A stretch of DNA of 44,212 bases from Paenibacillus etheri (GTDB lineage: Bacteria > Bacillota > Bacilli > Paenibacillales > Paenibacillaceae), in NCBI RefSeq assembly GCF_001012825.1, contig NZ_LCZJ02000021.1, forward strand, positions 1 through 44,212. The letters run 5' to 3'. Under the pieces are notes generated by a model. That model was not told the DNA's origin and did no database searches. It was given only the letters and a program-made list of their open reading frames with translations. Made by a program: the position numbers and the translations under genes. Positions 17,688-25,535 of the stretch are shown here, piece by piece (position 1 is the stretch's first letter; the number at the start of each line of letters is the position of its first letter).

Positions 17688-17812
17688 TCCGGATGCCTAC
17701 GAGGTTAGCTTAAGGGTTCGGTTGAAGGTCCCCTATGACCCCTCTAAAAATGGAGGTCAATTCACCCAAAGTTGGTTCCCCCGTTTTCCTAATAGTTAGG
17801 AAACTCGGCTGA
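17688..17812 (-). promoter_or_regulatory. c-di-AMP riboswitch (ydaO/yuaA class)
   Basis: On the minus strand the conserved blocks of the ydaO motif occur in order: CGGGGGAACCA, GGGTGAATT, AGGGG near the second junction, CCGAACCC, then AGCTAACCTCGTAGGC, with an AGGAAA-type variable stem near the 5' end. The 3' end is only a few nt from the GGAAGGGG ribosome site. Known members bind c-di-AMP and switch off wall hydrolase and potassium genes. No terminator lies between it and the gene, so control may act on translation. Edges are approximate. Confidence 0.9.
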
Positions 17813-17877
17813 TACTGTTGATTAGGAATAGCTTGTAATCAATACATGACAAAACCTTTGTAAATAATAACTTAATG

Positions 17878-17920
17878 ATTACAAAAATGTTACTAAAATC
17901 TTACTGCAGTTATTGTAACA
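17878..17920 (-). promoter_or_regulatory. WalR (YycF)-like binding site, copy 1
   Basis: On the minus strand AGTAAC-ATTTT-TGTAAT (17894-17878) matches the WalR consensus TGTWAH-N5-TGTWAH at 11 of 12 positions; a further TGTTAC half site lies at 17914-17919. The same arrangement precedes the second gene. The rest of 17813-18092 holds only AT-rich promoter DNA, no gene. Confidence 0.55.
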
Positions 17921-18092
17921 AACAGAGTGCCGCTTGGCAATCGTTTTTAACATAATCATGCAGAAAAATTCGTTTTTTTTAAAACAAAATGCATATGTAA
18001 GCGATATTATTAAACTAATTTTTATATTTATTGAAATTTTTATCAAATAAAAGTGTTTAAAGTCCGTTCTAGTGGTGTAAAGAATAGAATAA

Positions 18093-18138
18093 GGCAAAAA
18101 AACCTGGATTCGATTAAGTCAATAATCAAACCCAGGTC
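18093..18138 (-). terminator. Terminator of the second NlpC/P60 gene
   Basis: On the minus strand ACCTGGGTTTGATTA (18137-18123) pairs with TAATCGAATCCAGGT (18116-18102), followed by seven T residues. Confidence 0.88.
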
Positions 18139-18177
18139 TATATAATGTAATTGTAAGGTTATAGTTGTGAGGAAGTA

Positions 18178-18654
18178 TTAATCGTAGGCTACAGCTTGAT
18201 ATGAGGAAGTACTCATTACTCTTTTAGCGCCAACATAGCGATTGGCCCAGTAGGACTGGCTAAGTGAAGTGATGGTCACGCCATATGAAGATGATGATTG
18301 TGCGAATTTTCCGTTTCCAACATAAATGCCGACATGGGATACGCCGTTGCCCAATGTGTTAAAGAAAACTAGGTCACCTGAACGCAATTTGCTTTTGGCT
18401 ACAGGAGTTCCGACACTATATTGAGCTTTTGAAGTACGGGGCAAAGAAAGACCCACCTTCTTGAATACATACGTAGTAAATCCAGAACAGTCAAACCCGG
18501 CAGTGCTAGTGCCTCCGGTTTTATAGGCAACTCCAATAGTCTTTGAAATAACACTGTCCATCCTAGAGTCTGCAAAGGCACTTCCTCCACCAATAGAGAA
18601 CGCCATTACAAGTCCTAGCGCCGCAGCGACGCATGCTTTTCTTAAATTCTTCAA
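18178..18654 (-). CDS. Secreted NlpC/P60 cell-wall endopeptidase (paralogue 2)
   Basis: Paralogue of the preceding gene: 158 residues, signal peptide to about residue 29 (AFA-D), then one NlpC/P60 domain. Cys56 (FDCSGF) and His107 (SHVGIY) are conserved, but the third catalytic position is Gln119 (KFAQSS) where the sister protein has His. The family allows His, Asn or Gln there, so activity is plausible but may differ. TTG start, GGAAGGGG upstream. It has its own riboswitch, WalR-like site and terminator, so each gene is a separate unit. The mature domain has many basic residues, in contrast to the acidic tail of the other copy. Confidence 0.93.
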   Translation of the reverse strand: MKNLRKACVAAALGLVMAFSIGGGSAFADSRMDSVISKTIGVAYKTGGTSTAGFDCSGFTTYVFKKVGLSLPRTSKAQYSVGTPVAKSKLRSGDLVFFNTLGNGVSHVGIYVGNGKFAQSSSSYGVTITSLSQSYWANRYVGAKRVMSTSSYQAVAYD

Positions 18655-18667
18655 AAAAATTGTACCC

Positions 18668-18796
18668 CTTCCAATGCCTGTGAGGTTAGCTTAAGGGTTC
18701 GGTAGAAGGTTCCCCTATGATCACTGCAAAGCGAGATCAATTCACCCAAAATATGGTTCCCCCACTTCCCGGTGCAAGGAATTCGGCGTTTTATGC
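18668..18796 (-). promoter_or_regulatory. c-di-AMP riboswitch (ydaO/yuaA class), second copy
   Basis: Same conserved blocks on the minus strand: GTGGGGGAACCA, GGGTGAATT, AGGGGAACC, CCGAACCC and AGCTAACCTCACAGGC. The variable hairpin differs from copy 1, as expected for two functional, diverged copies. GCC/GGC near the two ends form the closing stem. Confidence 0.9.
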
Positions 18797-18863
18797 ACCA
18801 GATAGTGACTTATCGACAAGACTACGACAAATACATGAAGTTATGTAGAAATCGTTTCAAATG

Positions 18864-18904
18864 ATTACAAACTTGTTACCAATGGAACAGGACTTATTGT
18901 AACA
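18864..18904 (-). promoter_or_regulatory. WalR (YycF)-like binding site, copy 2
   Basis: On the minus strand GGTAAC-AAGTT-TGTAAT (18880-18864) matches TGTWAH-N5-TGTWAH at 11 of 12 positions, and a TGTTAC half site lies at 18898-18903. Both copies share AATGATTACAAA and TTATTGTAACAAA blocks and a TCATGTATT box 25-28 nt downstream that may be the -10 region. No gene lies in 18655-19012. Confidence 0.55.
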
Positions 18905-18946
18905 AAGTCTTTACGATTTTGCAAATCCTCATGATTTGTCTATAAC

Positions 18947-18989
18947 GCAAAAGAGTCCCAGCTCCTGATTCAGGAACCGGGACTCTTAT
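18947..18989 (-). terminator. Terminator of the M1 peptidase operon
   Basis: On the minus strand AAGAGTCCCGGTTCCTG pairs with CAGGAGCTGGGACTCTT (18987-18951), followed by TTTT. Very stable stem. Confidence 0.85.
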
Positions 18990-19012
18990 ATTATGTGCTG
19001 TAATGACTCGAA

Positions 19013-19849
19013 TTATTGTGGAAATGCTTTACTGCGCCATAGATGATATTGAGCGGAAATCCCCCACATTTTGAAGAGTGTTGAGGGCAGTGATGAAAGT
19101 TGACGAATAAGAAGTGCTGGTAGACCAGGACAGGAGATACCCGTTAGTCCGCACACTAGCAAAAGGATCAGGCCTGCTGCGCCAAGTATGATTGAAATGC
19201 CTATTGCTGGAATCAGCGACTTCAAACAAATGAATAGGGAGGAGAACATCCCCGTGCCGCCGGTATAACCAAACTGCATATATAGAAGGAACAGGCGCAC
19301 GATAAAGATGTATATAAGCCATGCCAATACGTATGGAACTAGATGTAGTAACAAAGAGTAGTCTAGAAAAGAGGACAAGAATAGCCCGTACATTTTTGGA
19401 GCAAGCCAATATAACGGAAGTAGAGCCATTACCCATTCGATTAGACTAAAGATAAACACTGGCAATCCATAAAGCTTCATGCCGGGAAAAAAGAACAGGC
19501 CACGCTCTCCTTTTCGCTCCTGATGGAGTTCATGCAGTAATCCTGCCCTTATGAAGGGGGAGAGTAGCAGTCGCAAGATTACAAGCCCTAGGAACATCCA
19601 TAACCAAGTACGTATCGCAGGATCTGTGTTCAAGCTGAACTGCCCTTCGACGTAATAGAGTAGTCTGCCCATTCCGCTGCCTCCAGCGTCTTTATCTGGA
19701 TAGCGTATTAGAATTGGAACGATAGCAGACCGGATGAAGCCGTACATAAAGTAGCCCCAGAGCAGTCGGTAGATGAAGAGCAGAATCAGAATATAAATTT
19801 GCTCCTTCATGCTTTGCCAGCCGCGGGTTATCGATGTTCTCACAATCAT
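19013..19849 (-). CDS. Polytopic membrane protein of unknown function
   Basis: A 278-residue integral membrane protein with about six hydrophobic segments (ILILLFIYRLLWGYFMYGF, TWLWMFLGLVILRLLL, LPVFIFSLIEWVMALLPLYWL, SLLLHLVPYVLAWLIYIFIVRLFLLYM, SLIPAIGISIILGAAGLILLLVCG). No family is recognised. Repeated Gly-rich loops (YTGGTGMFS) are present. It starts 5 nt after the stop of the M1 peptidase gene and uses a GAGGTGA overlapping that stop, so it is translated together with the peptidase. Co-expression suggests the two act together at the membrane, but nothing in the sequence proves it. Confidence 0.82.
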   Translation of the reverse strand: MIVRTSITRGWQSMKEQIYILILLFIYRLLWGYFMYGFIRSAIVPILIRYPDKDAGGSGMGRLLYYVEGQFSLNTDPAIRTWLWMFLGLVILRLLLSPFIRAGLLHELHQERKGERGLFFFPGMKLYGLPVFIFSLIEWVMALLPLYWLAPKMYGLFLSSFLDYSLLLHLVPYVLAWLIYIFIVRLFLLYMQFGYTGGTGMFSSLFICLKSLIPAIGISIILGAAGLILLLVCGLTGISCPGLPALLIRQLSSLPSTLFKMWGISAQYHLWRSKAFPQ

Positions 19850-19854
19850 TCACC

Positions 19855-21861
19855 TCACCAGACAAGAGTTCCGAGCACGGTTTCAACTAGTTTAGTTACA
19901 CTTAACGTCCAGCGGGAGAGGATTTTGGGCTCTATTTCCGCCAGTCTGAAGTTATTAAGATGTTTGTTTTCTAAAAGAACGGTATGCTCAGGATCAATCT
20001 CAGCAGAGAGGAGAAGCTTATCGCTTAACAACTGGAAGGTAGTCTCTGCTCCTTCACCGTTCCAAACCCGCTCTGTCGCAGAGCCATCGGCGAATGTGAA
20101 TTTAATGGGAACGTCAACGTAATGGCTCCCTTTGTTTCTAATTTTCACGATGGATTCGTAGCTATGAGCATCGCTGTTGCCATTCTTTTTAATCGTAATC
20201 GTATCTACTGAGAAATCAGGAGCACCACCACCATAAATATAATCTTCGAAATAAGGCTGCCACGATTTTTTGGTTACCTTCTCAACGACTTTTTGAAAAT
20301 CAGACGTAGTGGGGTGCTGGAAACGGAATTTACGTGCGTAAGTAGACATGATGCTGTTCATTGCTTTAGCGCCTACTTGGCGTTCAATATCCTTAAGTAC
20401 TAGCTTTCCGCGGATATACACATTTCGGCTATAGGATTCTGCTCCGGCATATTTCCATGTTTCTAAATTTAGCGGCTCTGATTTGGTCACCAAGCTGGAC
20501 TGAAGAGGGAGATTCGTTTTGATGCCGTATTCTTGCTCCATGAGTCTGTCTTCAGCATAAGAGGTGAAGCTTTCGTCTAACCAAGCCTCCTCGAATTCAT
20601 TGCTGGCTACCATACCGTAGAAGTATTGATGGCCAATTTCATGAACGACGGTTCTTTCAAGTGAGGTGTCAGGAGAAGAGTCTGTGGCTCCAAACGCTGT
20701 AATGAGTGTAGGATACTCCATTCCTCCAGCCCCGTTGCCCTCTTTAGGCGGAACGATAATAGACAGAGTCGAGTAGGGATAAGGACCATACCATTTGCTG
20801 AAGTAGGTCAGAGCGGCCTTAGCGGCCTGAAGGTATCGTTCCTTTAAGTCTTTGTGTAATGGATCGAGATACACCTTAATCCGTACACCAGGCACTTCTG
20901 GCGTAGAGAAGGCTTCTTCTGCTACTGTAAAATCAGGGGAAGCCGCCCAAGCAAAGTCATGGACATCGTCAGCGTAGAACTGATATATTTTTTGATCTTG
21001 TTTCAGCTTGGCATTCTTCACAGGAAATCCGGTCGCAGCTACCGTATAGTCGGAAGGAACTGCAATCGTTACATTAAAGATGCCAAAATCGCTGTAAAAC
21101 TCAGAGGTGCCATGATACTGATGCAAATCCCAGCCTTCTTCCTTAACCCCACGTGTGCCCATAGTCTCGTATACACTAAGTTTAGGGAACCATTGCCCAG
21201 CCATCACGAAATTGCCTGATGCGCCCATACGGGCAAATATTTTGGGGAGCTGGACCTCGTACTGGAGTTTCAGCGTGACACTTTCTCCACCATTAACCGG
21301 CTGTGGGAGATGTACCTTTAGGAGTGTCTTATCGTTGACGTTACCATCATCGGGTTGTACAAATTGCACTCTTTGCATTAGTGACGTTCCTTCTGTTGTG
21401 CGCAGATCGGTTAATGTCATACTTCCGAAGCCGTTCTCTGGCATGGTGTCACCTCTGAGCGTTCCTCCGGACTCCTTCATAAAGGTAGTATCTGGTGAAG
21501 CAAAAGCATTTGGATACATATGAAAATATAGATCACTTACTGGTTTAACACCGGGATGTGTCCAGGTTACCGTTTCAGAAGCAATTAAAGTTTCTGTATC
21601 AGGAACAAGCTGAACATCGATGTGATACTCAACAACGCGTTGACTTAATGCCTCTTCTGCTGGAACGGGGGCGCTATCAGGCAGAGTTTGCTGTGGTGCA
21701 GCTGCAGGAGCCGTGCCACTTGAGGACTTGGCCTCTTTTGAAACAAAGCTAGTAACAGAAGTTGTGGAGTTATCCCCTGAATAGACCCATATACCTCCTA
21801 GTAGCACGAGGGCGGCCAGGGTCGCAAAGATGATGATGTACCTTAATGACAGTGACTTCAT
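19855..21861 (-). CDS. Membrane-anchored M1-family zinc metallopeptidase
   Basis: An aminopeptidase-like gluzincin of 668 residues. One N-terminal membrane helix (residues 9-27) anchors it outside the cell; a Ser/Pro/Ala-rich linker follows. The M1 beta-domain ends and the thermolysin-like domain carries G-G-M-E-Y-P (the GAMEN-type exopeptidase motif) and the zinc site His407-E408-I-G-H411 with Glu430 in WLDESF, 18 residues on. A Tyr equivalent for transition-state binding is likely further on (AGAESYSRNVY). C-terminal strand-rich domain. The GAMEN motif is divergent, so true aminopeptidase activity is uncertain. Upstream DNA is shared with ywhD, divergently. Confidence 0.93.
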   Translation of the reverse strand: MKSLSLRYIIIFATLAALVLLGGIWVYSGDNSTTSVTSFVSKEAKSSSGTAPAAAPQQTLPDSAPVPAEEALSQRVVEYHIDVQLVPDTETLIASETVTWTHPGVKPVSDLYFHMYPNAFASPDTTFMKESGGTLRGDTMPENGFGSMTLTDLRTTEGTSLMQRVQFVQPDDGNVNDKTLLKVHLPQPVNGGESVTLKLQYEVQLPKIFARMGASGNFVMAGQWFPKLSVYETMGTRGVKEEGWDLHQYHGTSEFYSDFGIFNVTIAVPSDYTVAATGFPVKNAKLKQDQKIYQFYADDVHDFAWAASPDFTVAEEAFSTPEVPGVRIKVYLDPLHKDLKERYLQAAKAALTYFSKWYGPYPYSTLSIIVPPKEGNGAGGMEYPTLITAFGATDSSPDTSLERTVVHEIGHQYFYGMVASNEFEEAWLDESFTSYAEDRLMEQEYGIKTNLPLQSSLVTKSEPLNLETWKYAGAESYSRNVYIRGKLVLKDIERQVGAKAMNSIMSTYARKFRFQHPTTSDFQKVVEKVTKKSWQPYFEDYIYGGGAPDFSVDTITIKKNGNSDAHSYESIVKIRNKGSHYVDVPIKFTFADGSATERVWNGEGAETTFQLLSDKLLLSAEIDPEHTVLLENKHLNNFRLAEIEPKILSRWTLSVTKLVETVLGTLVW

Positions 21862-21904
21862 AGTATGATTCCTCCCGTGACAAGCATCTACGGGATGTAT
21901 ATGT

Positions 21905-21932
21905 TTGCAATCGCCGCATTATTAGCTAAAAT
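21905..21932 (+). promoter_or_regulatory. Candidate promoter of ywhD
   Basis: TTGCAA (21905-21910), 16-nt spacer, TAAAAT (21927-21932), 33 nt before the GTG start. Confidence 0.5.
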
Positions 21933-21964
21933 TAAATTATTCGTAAGAGGAAGGGTGTGCACTC

Positions 21965-22471
21965 GTGGACAACATACAACCGGAGGGCAAGAAACAGATT
22001 GCCTTAAATATTGTGAATGCCAAAAGTAAACATAAAGGCTTTGGAGCAGGCTCTATTGAGCTCAATAACGTATCGCCTGTCATTATTGATGGCGGTGAAG
22101 CAGTCATTGATATCGGTGCCATGCATGCCAAGAGTAAAGTTGAAAAGGGTATTAAATTCTCCATGAACCGTGAAGATGTACCTAATGGTAGACAGGTTTG
22201 GGTGGTATGGGTAGCGGTGGACCGTACCCAGGATAGTCAATTCTATGGAGGTATAACGGCCTGCGAAATGTGGATCGATACGGAAGCACGTCGCGGTTGG
22301 AAAATTCTCGCCGAGCATGTCAATAAGTTGGATGCTGCGCTAAAACGCAAAATCGATGTAGGAGGGCTTGGCGCAGTTGAAAAAGCTGCCCTAAAATCCC
22401 TCTTGATCTCGCATAATGAGGCATGGTGGACTGCGTCCTCCGATGAGCTTAAGGCTGCACTGACCGAGTAG
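21965..22471 (+). CDS. ywhD: YwhD family protein
   Basis: Conserved protein of spore-forming Firmicutes with no established function. The 168 residues match the YwhD family in length and wording (LNIVNAKSKHKGFGAGSIELNNVSPVIIDG, IDIGAMHAKSKVEKGIKF, VWVAVDR, NEAWWTAS). It is soluble, alpha/beta, without signal peptide. In B. subtilis ywhD is next to pbpG (ywhE) and here a PBP of that class lies two genes away, which supports the name. GTG start, AAGGGTG 7 nt upstream. A perfect hairpin overlaps the stop codon. Confidence 0.9.
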   Translation: MDNIQPEGKKQIALNIVNAKSKHKGFGAGSIELNNVSPVIIDGGEAVIDIGAMHAKSKVEKGIKFSMNREDVPNGRQVWVVWVAVDRTQDSQFYGGITACEMWIDTEARRGWKILAEHVNKLDAALKRKIDVGGLGAVEKAALKSLLISHNEAWWTASSDELKAALTE

Positions 22472-22489
22472 GAAACAACTACTCGGTCA
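22461..22489 (+). other. Perfect hairpin over the ywhD stop codon
   Basis: TGACCGAGTAG (22461-22471) pairs with CTACTCGGTCA (22479-22489): 11 bp, loop GAAACAA. The TAG stop is the end of the left arm. No T run follows, and the true terminator is 23 nt further on. Confidence 0.55.
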
Positions 22490-22511
22490 AGATTACCTGA
22501 TACAACAGAAG

Positions 22512-22553
22512 AAAGGCTTCGACATCCTAAATAGGAAGGTCGAAGCCTTTTTG
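22512..22553. terminator. Terminator between convergent ywhD and the AbrB-like gene
   Basis: Perfect 12-bp stem AAAGGCTTCGAC (22512-22523) with GTCGAAGCCTTT (22539-22550) and a second ATCCT/AGGAA pairing within; T run on the plus strand. Confidence 0.9.
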
Positions 22554-22574
22554 AATTGAACACAATGAATTAGT

Positions 22575-23048
22575 TTACAATTTGCCTGCCGTACTAAGTT
22601 TGCGTTTGAGTTGACTTACTCTGGCTTGACTGATTCCAAGGATTTCAGCAAGCTCTTTCTGATTGGCATATGGATGATCATCTATGGCCCGCTCCAGGCG
22701 TTGGCACATATCTTCTGTCTTCGTCTTCCGGATCGTGCTGCTGTGCTCTGACACTTCGCTTGCAAAATCTTGGCGCGCCTCAGTCACTTGAGACATGCGT
22801 TCAGGATCGGCAATTTCTTTTAGACAGCTACTGCAAATAAATTGCTCTTTATAGTAGGTGACATGGTCGTGGCTTCTGCAAAACGTACATTCTGTCGAGG
22901 TGTACTTCCTGAGTATGATGGTGTTATCGTTTAATATAAAAAATTCGATAGGATCACCAATGTCGATATTACGAGTCATACGGATTTCTGCGGGAACCAC
23001 AATTCTCCCAAGACTGTCTAAACTCCGGATCATGCCTGTATCCTTCAT
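22575..23048 (-). CDS. AbrB-family transition-state-type regulator with zinc ribbon and C-terminal HTH
   Basis: A 157-residue DNA-binding protein. Residues 1-50 are an AbrB/SpoVT swapped-hairpin domain (GMIRSLDSLGRIVVPAEIR... IEFFILNDNTIILRKY). Residues 54-75 form a C-x2-C-x14-C-x2-C zinc knuckle (C54, C57, C72, C75). A charged linker leads to a C-terminal helix-turn-helix of the sigma-70 region 4 / ParB-like kind (NQKELAEILGISQARVSQLKRKL, about 129-151). B. subtilis AbrB and Abh are only about 95 residues and lack the latter two parts. Likely a repressor of stationary-phase genes, but with an extra DNA-reading head. The ATG has GAGGGA upstream. It stands alone, convergent with ywhD. Confidence 0.88.
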   Translation of the reverse strand: MKDTGMIRSLDSLGRIVVPAEIRMTRNIDIGDPIEFFILNDNTIILRKYTSTECTFCRSHDHVTYYKEQFICSSCLKEIADPERMSQVTEARQDFASEVSEHSSTIRKTKTEDMCQRLERAIDDHPYANQKELAEILGISQARVSQLKRKLSTAGKL

Positions 23049-23220
23049 CCCATGTCCCTCATTTACATCTTTATATTTTGGTTGCTACTAACTATTATAG
23101 CAGTAATTGTGAGTTAAGAGAATGGGGTGAATACAATTAATGAAGCGGTTACATCCTTTGCGGGAGAAGTGAAAATCGAGTTTGGCCATCCTATGGATTC
23201 TACAATAAATAAGTAATAAA

Positions 23221-23253
23221 AAAGAAAAACCTCTTCATTAGATGAAGAGGTTA
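23221..23253 (-). terminator. Terminator of the PBP gene, overlapping its stop codon
   Basis: On the minus strand AACCTCTTCAT (23252-23242) pairs with ATGAAGAGGTT (23238-23228), then TTTTCTTTTTT. The stem begins within the stop codon of the PBP. Confidence 0.85.
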
Positions 23254-25311
23254 ATTCAACCACCAGCGTTTAATATTTTTCCACAGGGAACGATTTTCTT
23301 CAGCAGGATCTACTTTGCTTTGTACATCATCGGCGGCGGGTGCTTTGCCATGTTGATCACAATATTCGGTGGGCTCAGTTCCACTAATGAAAGTCTCCAG
23401 CTCTTTTTCGGGACAAGCTGCTGTAGCCAACTTTCCGGACTGCGGATTGATGTATACGCTGACCACGCCATCTGGAATGGGAAAAATCTTAGGTGGGATA
23501 TTTTCCAACGCTTTTTCAGTAAACTCCGCGAAAATTGGAGCTGCGCGTCTACCATCGGTAGTTGAGATATCGCGCCCCTTGTCATATCCAACCCAAACTG
23601 CAGTGGATAGCTCGGGGGTGAAGCCTACCATCCAGCCGTCTGTATCGGTAGTTCCGGTCTTGCCGGCTACCGGACGTTTAATTATAGAAGCTACGCGATT
23701 TCCCGTTCCCCCAGTCTCAAATACCCCCTCCATTAAACGGGTCAGTACATAGGCGGCGGAAGGTTCTACGACGGCTTCACCCTTTGGCTGTGGTGCTTCA
23801 TACAGCACCATACCATTGGAATCCGTTATTTTTAGAATGGCTGTGGTTGGAATTTTCTGACCACTGTTCCCAATAACAGCAAATGCCGCAGCCATTTCTA
23901 GCGGACTGATCGGTGAGGTGCCGAGTGCCAGTGACGGCACGCTTTGAAGCGGACTGTCAATGCCCATCTTGGCTGCCATCTCGCTCACTTTATCTGCGCC
24001 GATCTTCATGATTGTATTCACAGCATAGATATTGTCGGATGCTGCAATGGCTTGCCGCATATTGATTTCTCCCAGATACTTATCCCCGAAGTTCCGAGGC
24101 TGGTAGGTTTTGCGATTATTATCATAATGGAACATCGTTGGCTGGCTTTTGAAAACGGAAAGACCAGTCATCTCTTTAGAAGAGAGTGCGGCTAAATACA
24201 TGACCGGCTTAAAGGACGAGCCAGGCTGACGTGTGGTGGCCAGCGCATGATTGTATTGGTTAGTACGATGATTTTTCCCGCCGACCATTGCTTTAATATA
24301 GCCAGTGCGAGGATCGATGGATACAAGAGCAGTCTCCAGATCACTATTTTGATCCATCTCTTTGTCGACTGCTTGTTCTGCTGCATGCTGCATGTCAGGG
24401 TCGAGGGTAGTGTAAACATTTAGTCCCCCTTGTTCCAGCTCATCACTGCTGATGTGAAGAGATTCTGTGGCCAGATTGCGGATATAATCTCTAAAATAAG
24501 GTGCAGCCACAGTGGTATCTTTCTGGCCTTGTGGTTTTAAGTTCAAGTCCTTCTGAACAGCCTGCCCCGCTTCTTCTTGTGTGATTTCTCCTAAATTAGT
24601 CATGACGGTCAAAATGATTTTTTGGCGTTTTTTAGCGTTGTCTAAATGATTGTACGGCGAATAATAGGTCGGTCCTTTTGGAATTCCAGCTAGCATGGTA
24701 CTCTCTGCCAAGTCTAAGTCTGCTGCAGATTTGCCAAAATACATCTGAGAGGCTGCTTCAATGCCATAGGCACCATGACCATAGTAGATGTTATTTAAAT
24801 ACATGTTCAAGATTTCATCTTTGCTGTATTTCATCTCGAGCTGCATCGTATACAAGGCTTCTTTGGCCTTGCGCGTCCATGTCTTCTCGTGAGATAGATA
24901 GAGATTTCTCGCGAGCTGTTGAGTTAGCGTACTAGCCCCTTGCGTTCGGTTTCCCTCTTCCAAATTGACGAGCACAGCCCGAGCCATCCCCTTCATATCA
25001 AATCCGGAATGCTCGTAAAACTTACGGTCCTCGACGGCGAGTGTGGCTTCAATGAGCAAGGGAGAAATTTGACTTAATTTGACCGGTTCACGGCTACGCC
25101 CGTCTGAGGTGAAGGTGGCAAGAATATTGCCCCTGGAGTCGAGTAGCTTGGAACGCACATCATCGCCAATAGGGGGAAGATCTTTTTGGTATAGGTAACC
25201 GAGCAGAGCTCCCGTGGTCAGTAGAAACAATATAGTCATGGCTACCAGCAGCCGGAATAAACGGCGGAAGCGGCTTTTTCGTTTGGGTGGATTCGTTGGT
25301 TCACGTGTCAT
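23251..25311 (-). CDS. pbpG: Class A penicillin-binding protein (PbpG/PBP1A-like)
   Basis: Bifunctional peptidoglycan glycosyltransferase and transpeptidase. The 686 residues show a basic cytoplasmic tail, one membrane helix (residues 21-41), a GT51 domain with catalytic Glu94 (EDRKFYEH) and QGASTLTQQLARN, and a transpeptidase domain with Ser365-S-F-K368, Ser425-D-N427 and Lys551-T-G553. The C-terminal extension is short (a CxxxK-containing bit, EYCDQHG). Length and the neighbouring ywhD fit B. subtilis PbpG, a sporulation-linked enzyme, better than PonA. No ribosome site beyond AAGGGAG is obvious. A terminator overlaps the stop. The exact paralogue name is inferred from synteny. Confidence 0.93.
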   Translation of the reverse strand: MTREPTNPPKRKSRFRRLFRLLVAMTILFLLTTGALLGYLYQKDLPPIGDDVRSKLLDSRGNILATFTSDGRSREPVKLSQISPLLIEATLAVEDRKFYEHSGFDMKGMARAVLVNLEEGNRTQGASTLTQQLARNLYLSHEKTWTRKAKEALYTMQLEMKYSKDEILNMYLNNIYYGHGAYGIEAASQMYFGKSAADLDLAESTMLAGIPKGPTYYSPYNHLDNAKKRQKIILTVMTNLGEITQEEAGQAVQKDLNLKPQGQKDTTVAAPYFRDYIRNLATESLHISSDELEQGGLNVYTTLDPDMQHAAEQAVDKEMDQNSDLETALVSIDPRTGYIKAMVGGKNHRTNQYNHALATTRQPGSSFKPVMYLAALSSKEMTGLSVFKSQPTMFHYDNNRKTYQPRNFGDKYLGEINMRQAIAASDNIYAVNTIMKIGADKVSEMAAKMGIDSPLQSVPSLALGTSPISPLEMAAAFAVIGNSGQKIPTTAILKITDSNGMVLYEAPQPKGEAVVEPSAAYVLTRLMEGVFETGGTGNRVASIIKRPVAGKTGTTDTDGWMVGFTPELSTAVWVGYDKGRDISTTDGRRAAPIFAEFTEKALENIPPKIFPIPDGVVSVYINPQSGKLATAACPEKELETFISGTEPTEYCDQHGKAPAADDVQSKVDPAEENRSLWKNIKRWWLN

Positions 25312-25535
25312 GGCACCAGACTCCCTTCTCCTTGTATTATGGGAAAGGAAATGGAAGGATATTCATTGTATAACTAGCCGACCTTTTAAAAGGATTATCG
25401 ACGGAGGCGATTTAAATAGGAGATGACAAACTGTTTCCATTTTGTGACTATTCAATGGTGGATCATGCGTGCTTCAGGAGGTATAAAAGAGTAGAGATTG
25501 AAAGCGAGGGTATATATACAATAGGAGGTGTCACT

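Noticed and set aside
23127-23216. A 29-codon GTG ORF on the plus strand between the AbrB-like gene and the PBP gene (starts MNTINEAVTSFAGEV)
   Set aside because: No Shine-Dalgarno at good distance, no recognised motif and no promoter; too short to support as a gene, though it could be a remnant.
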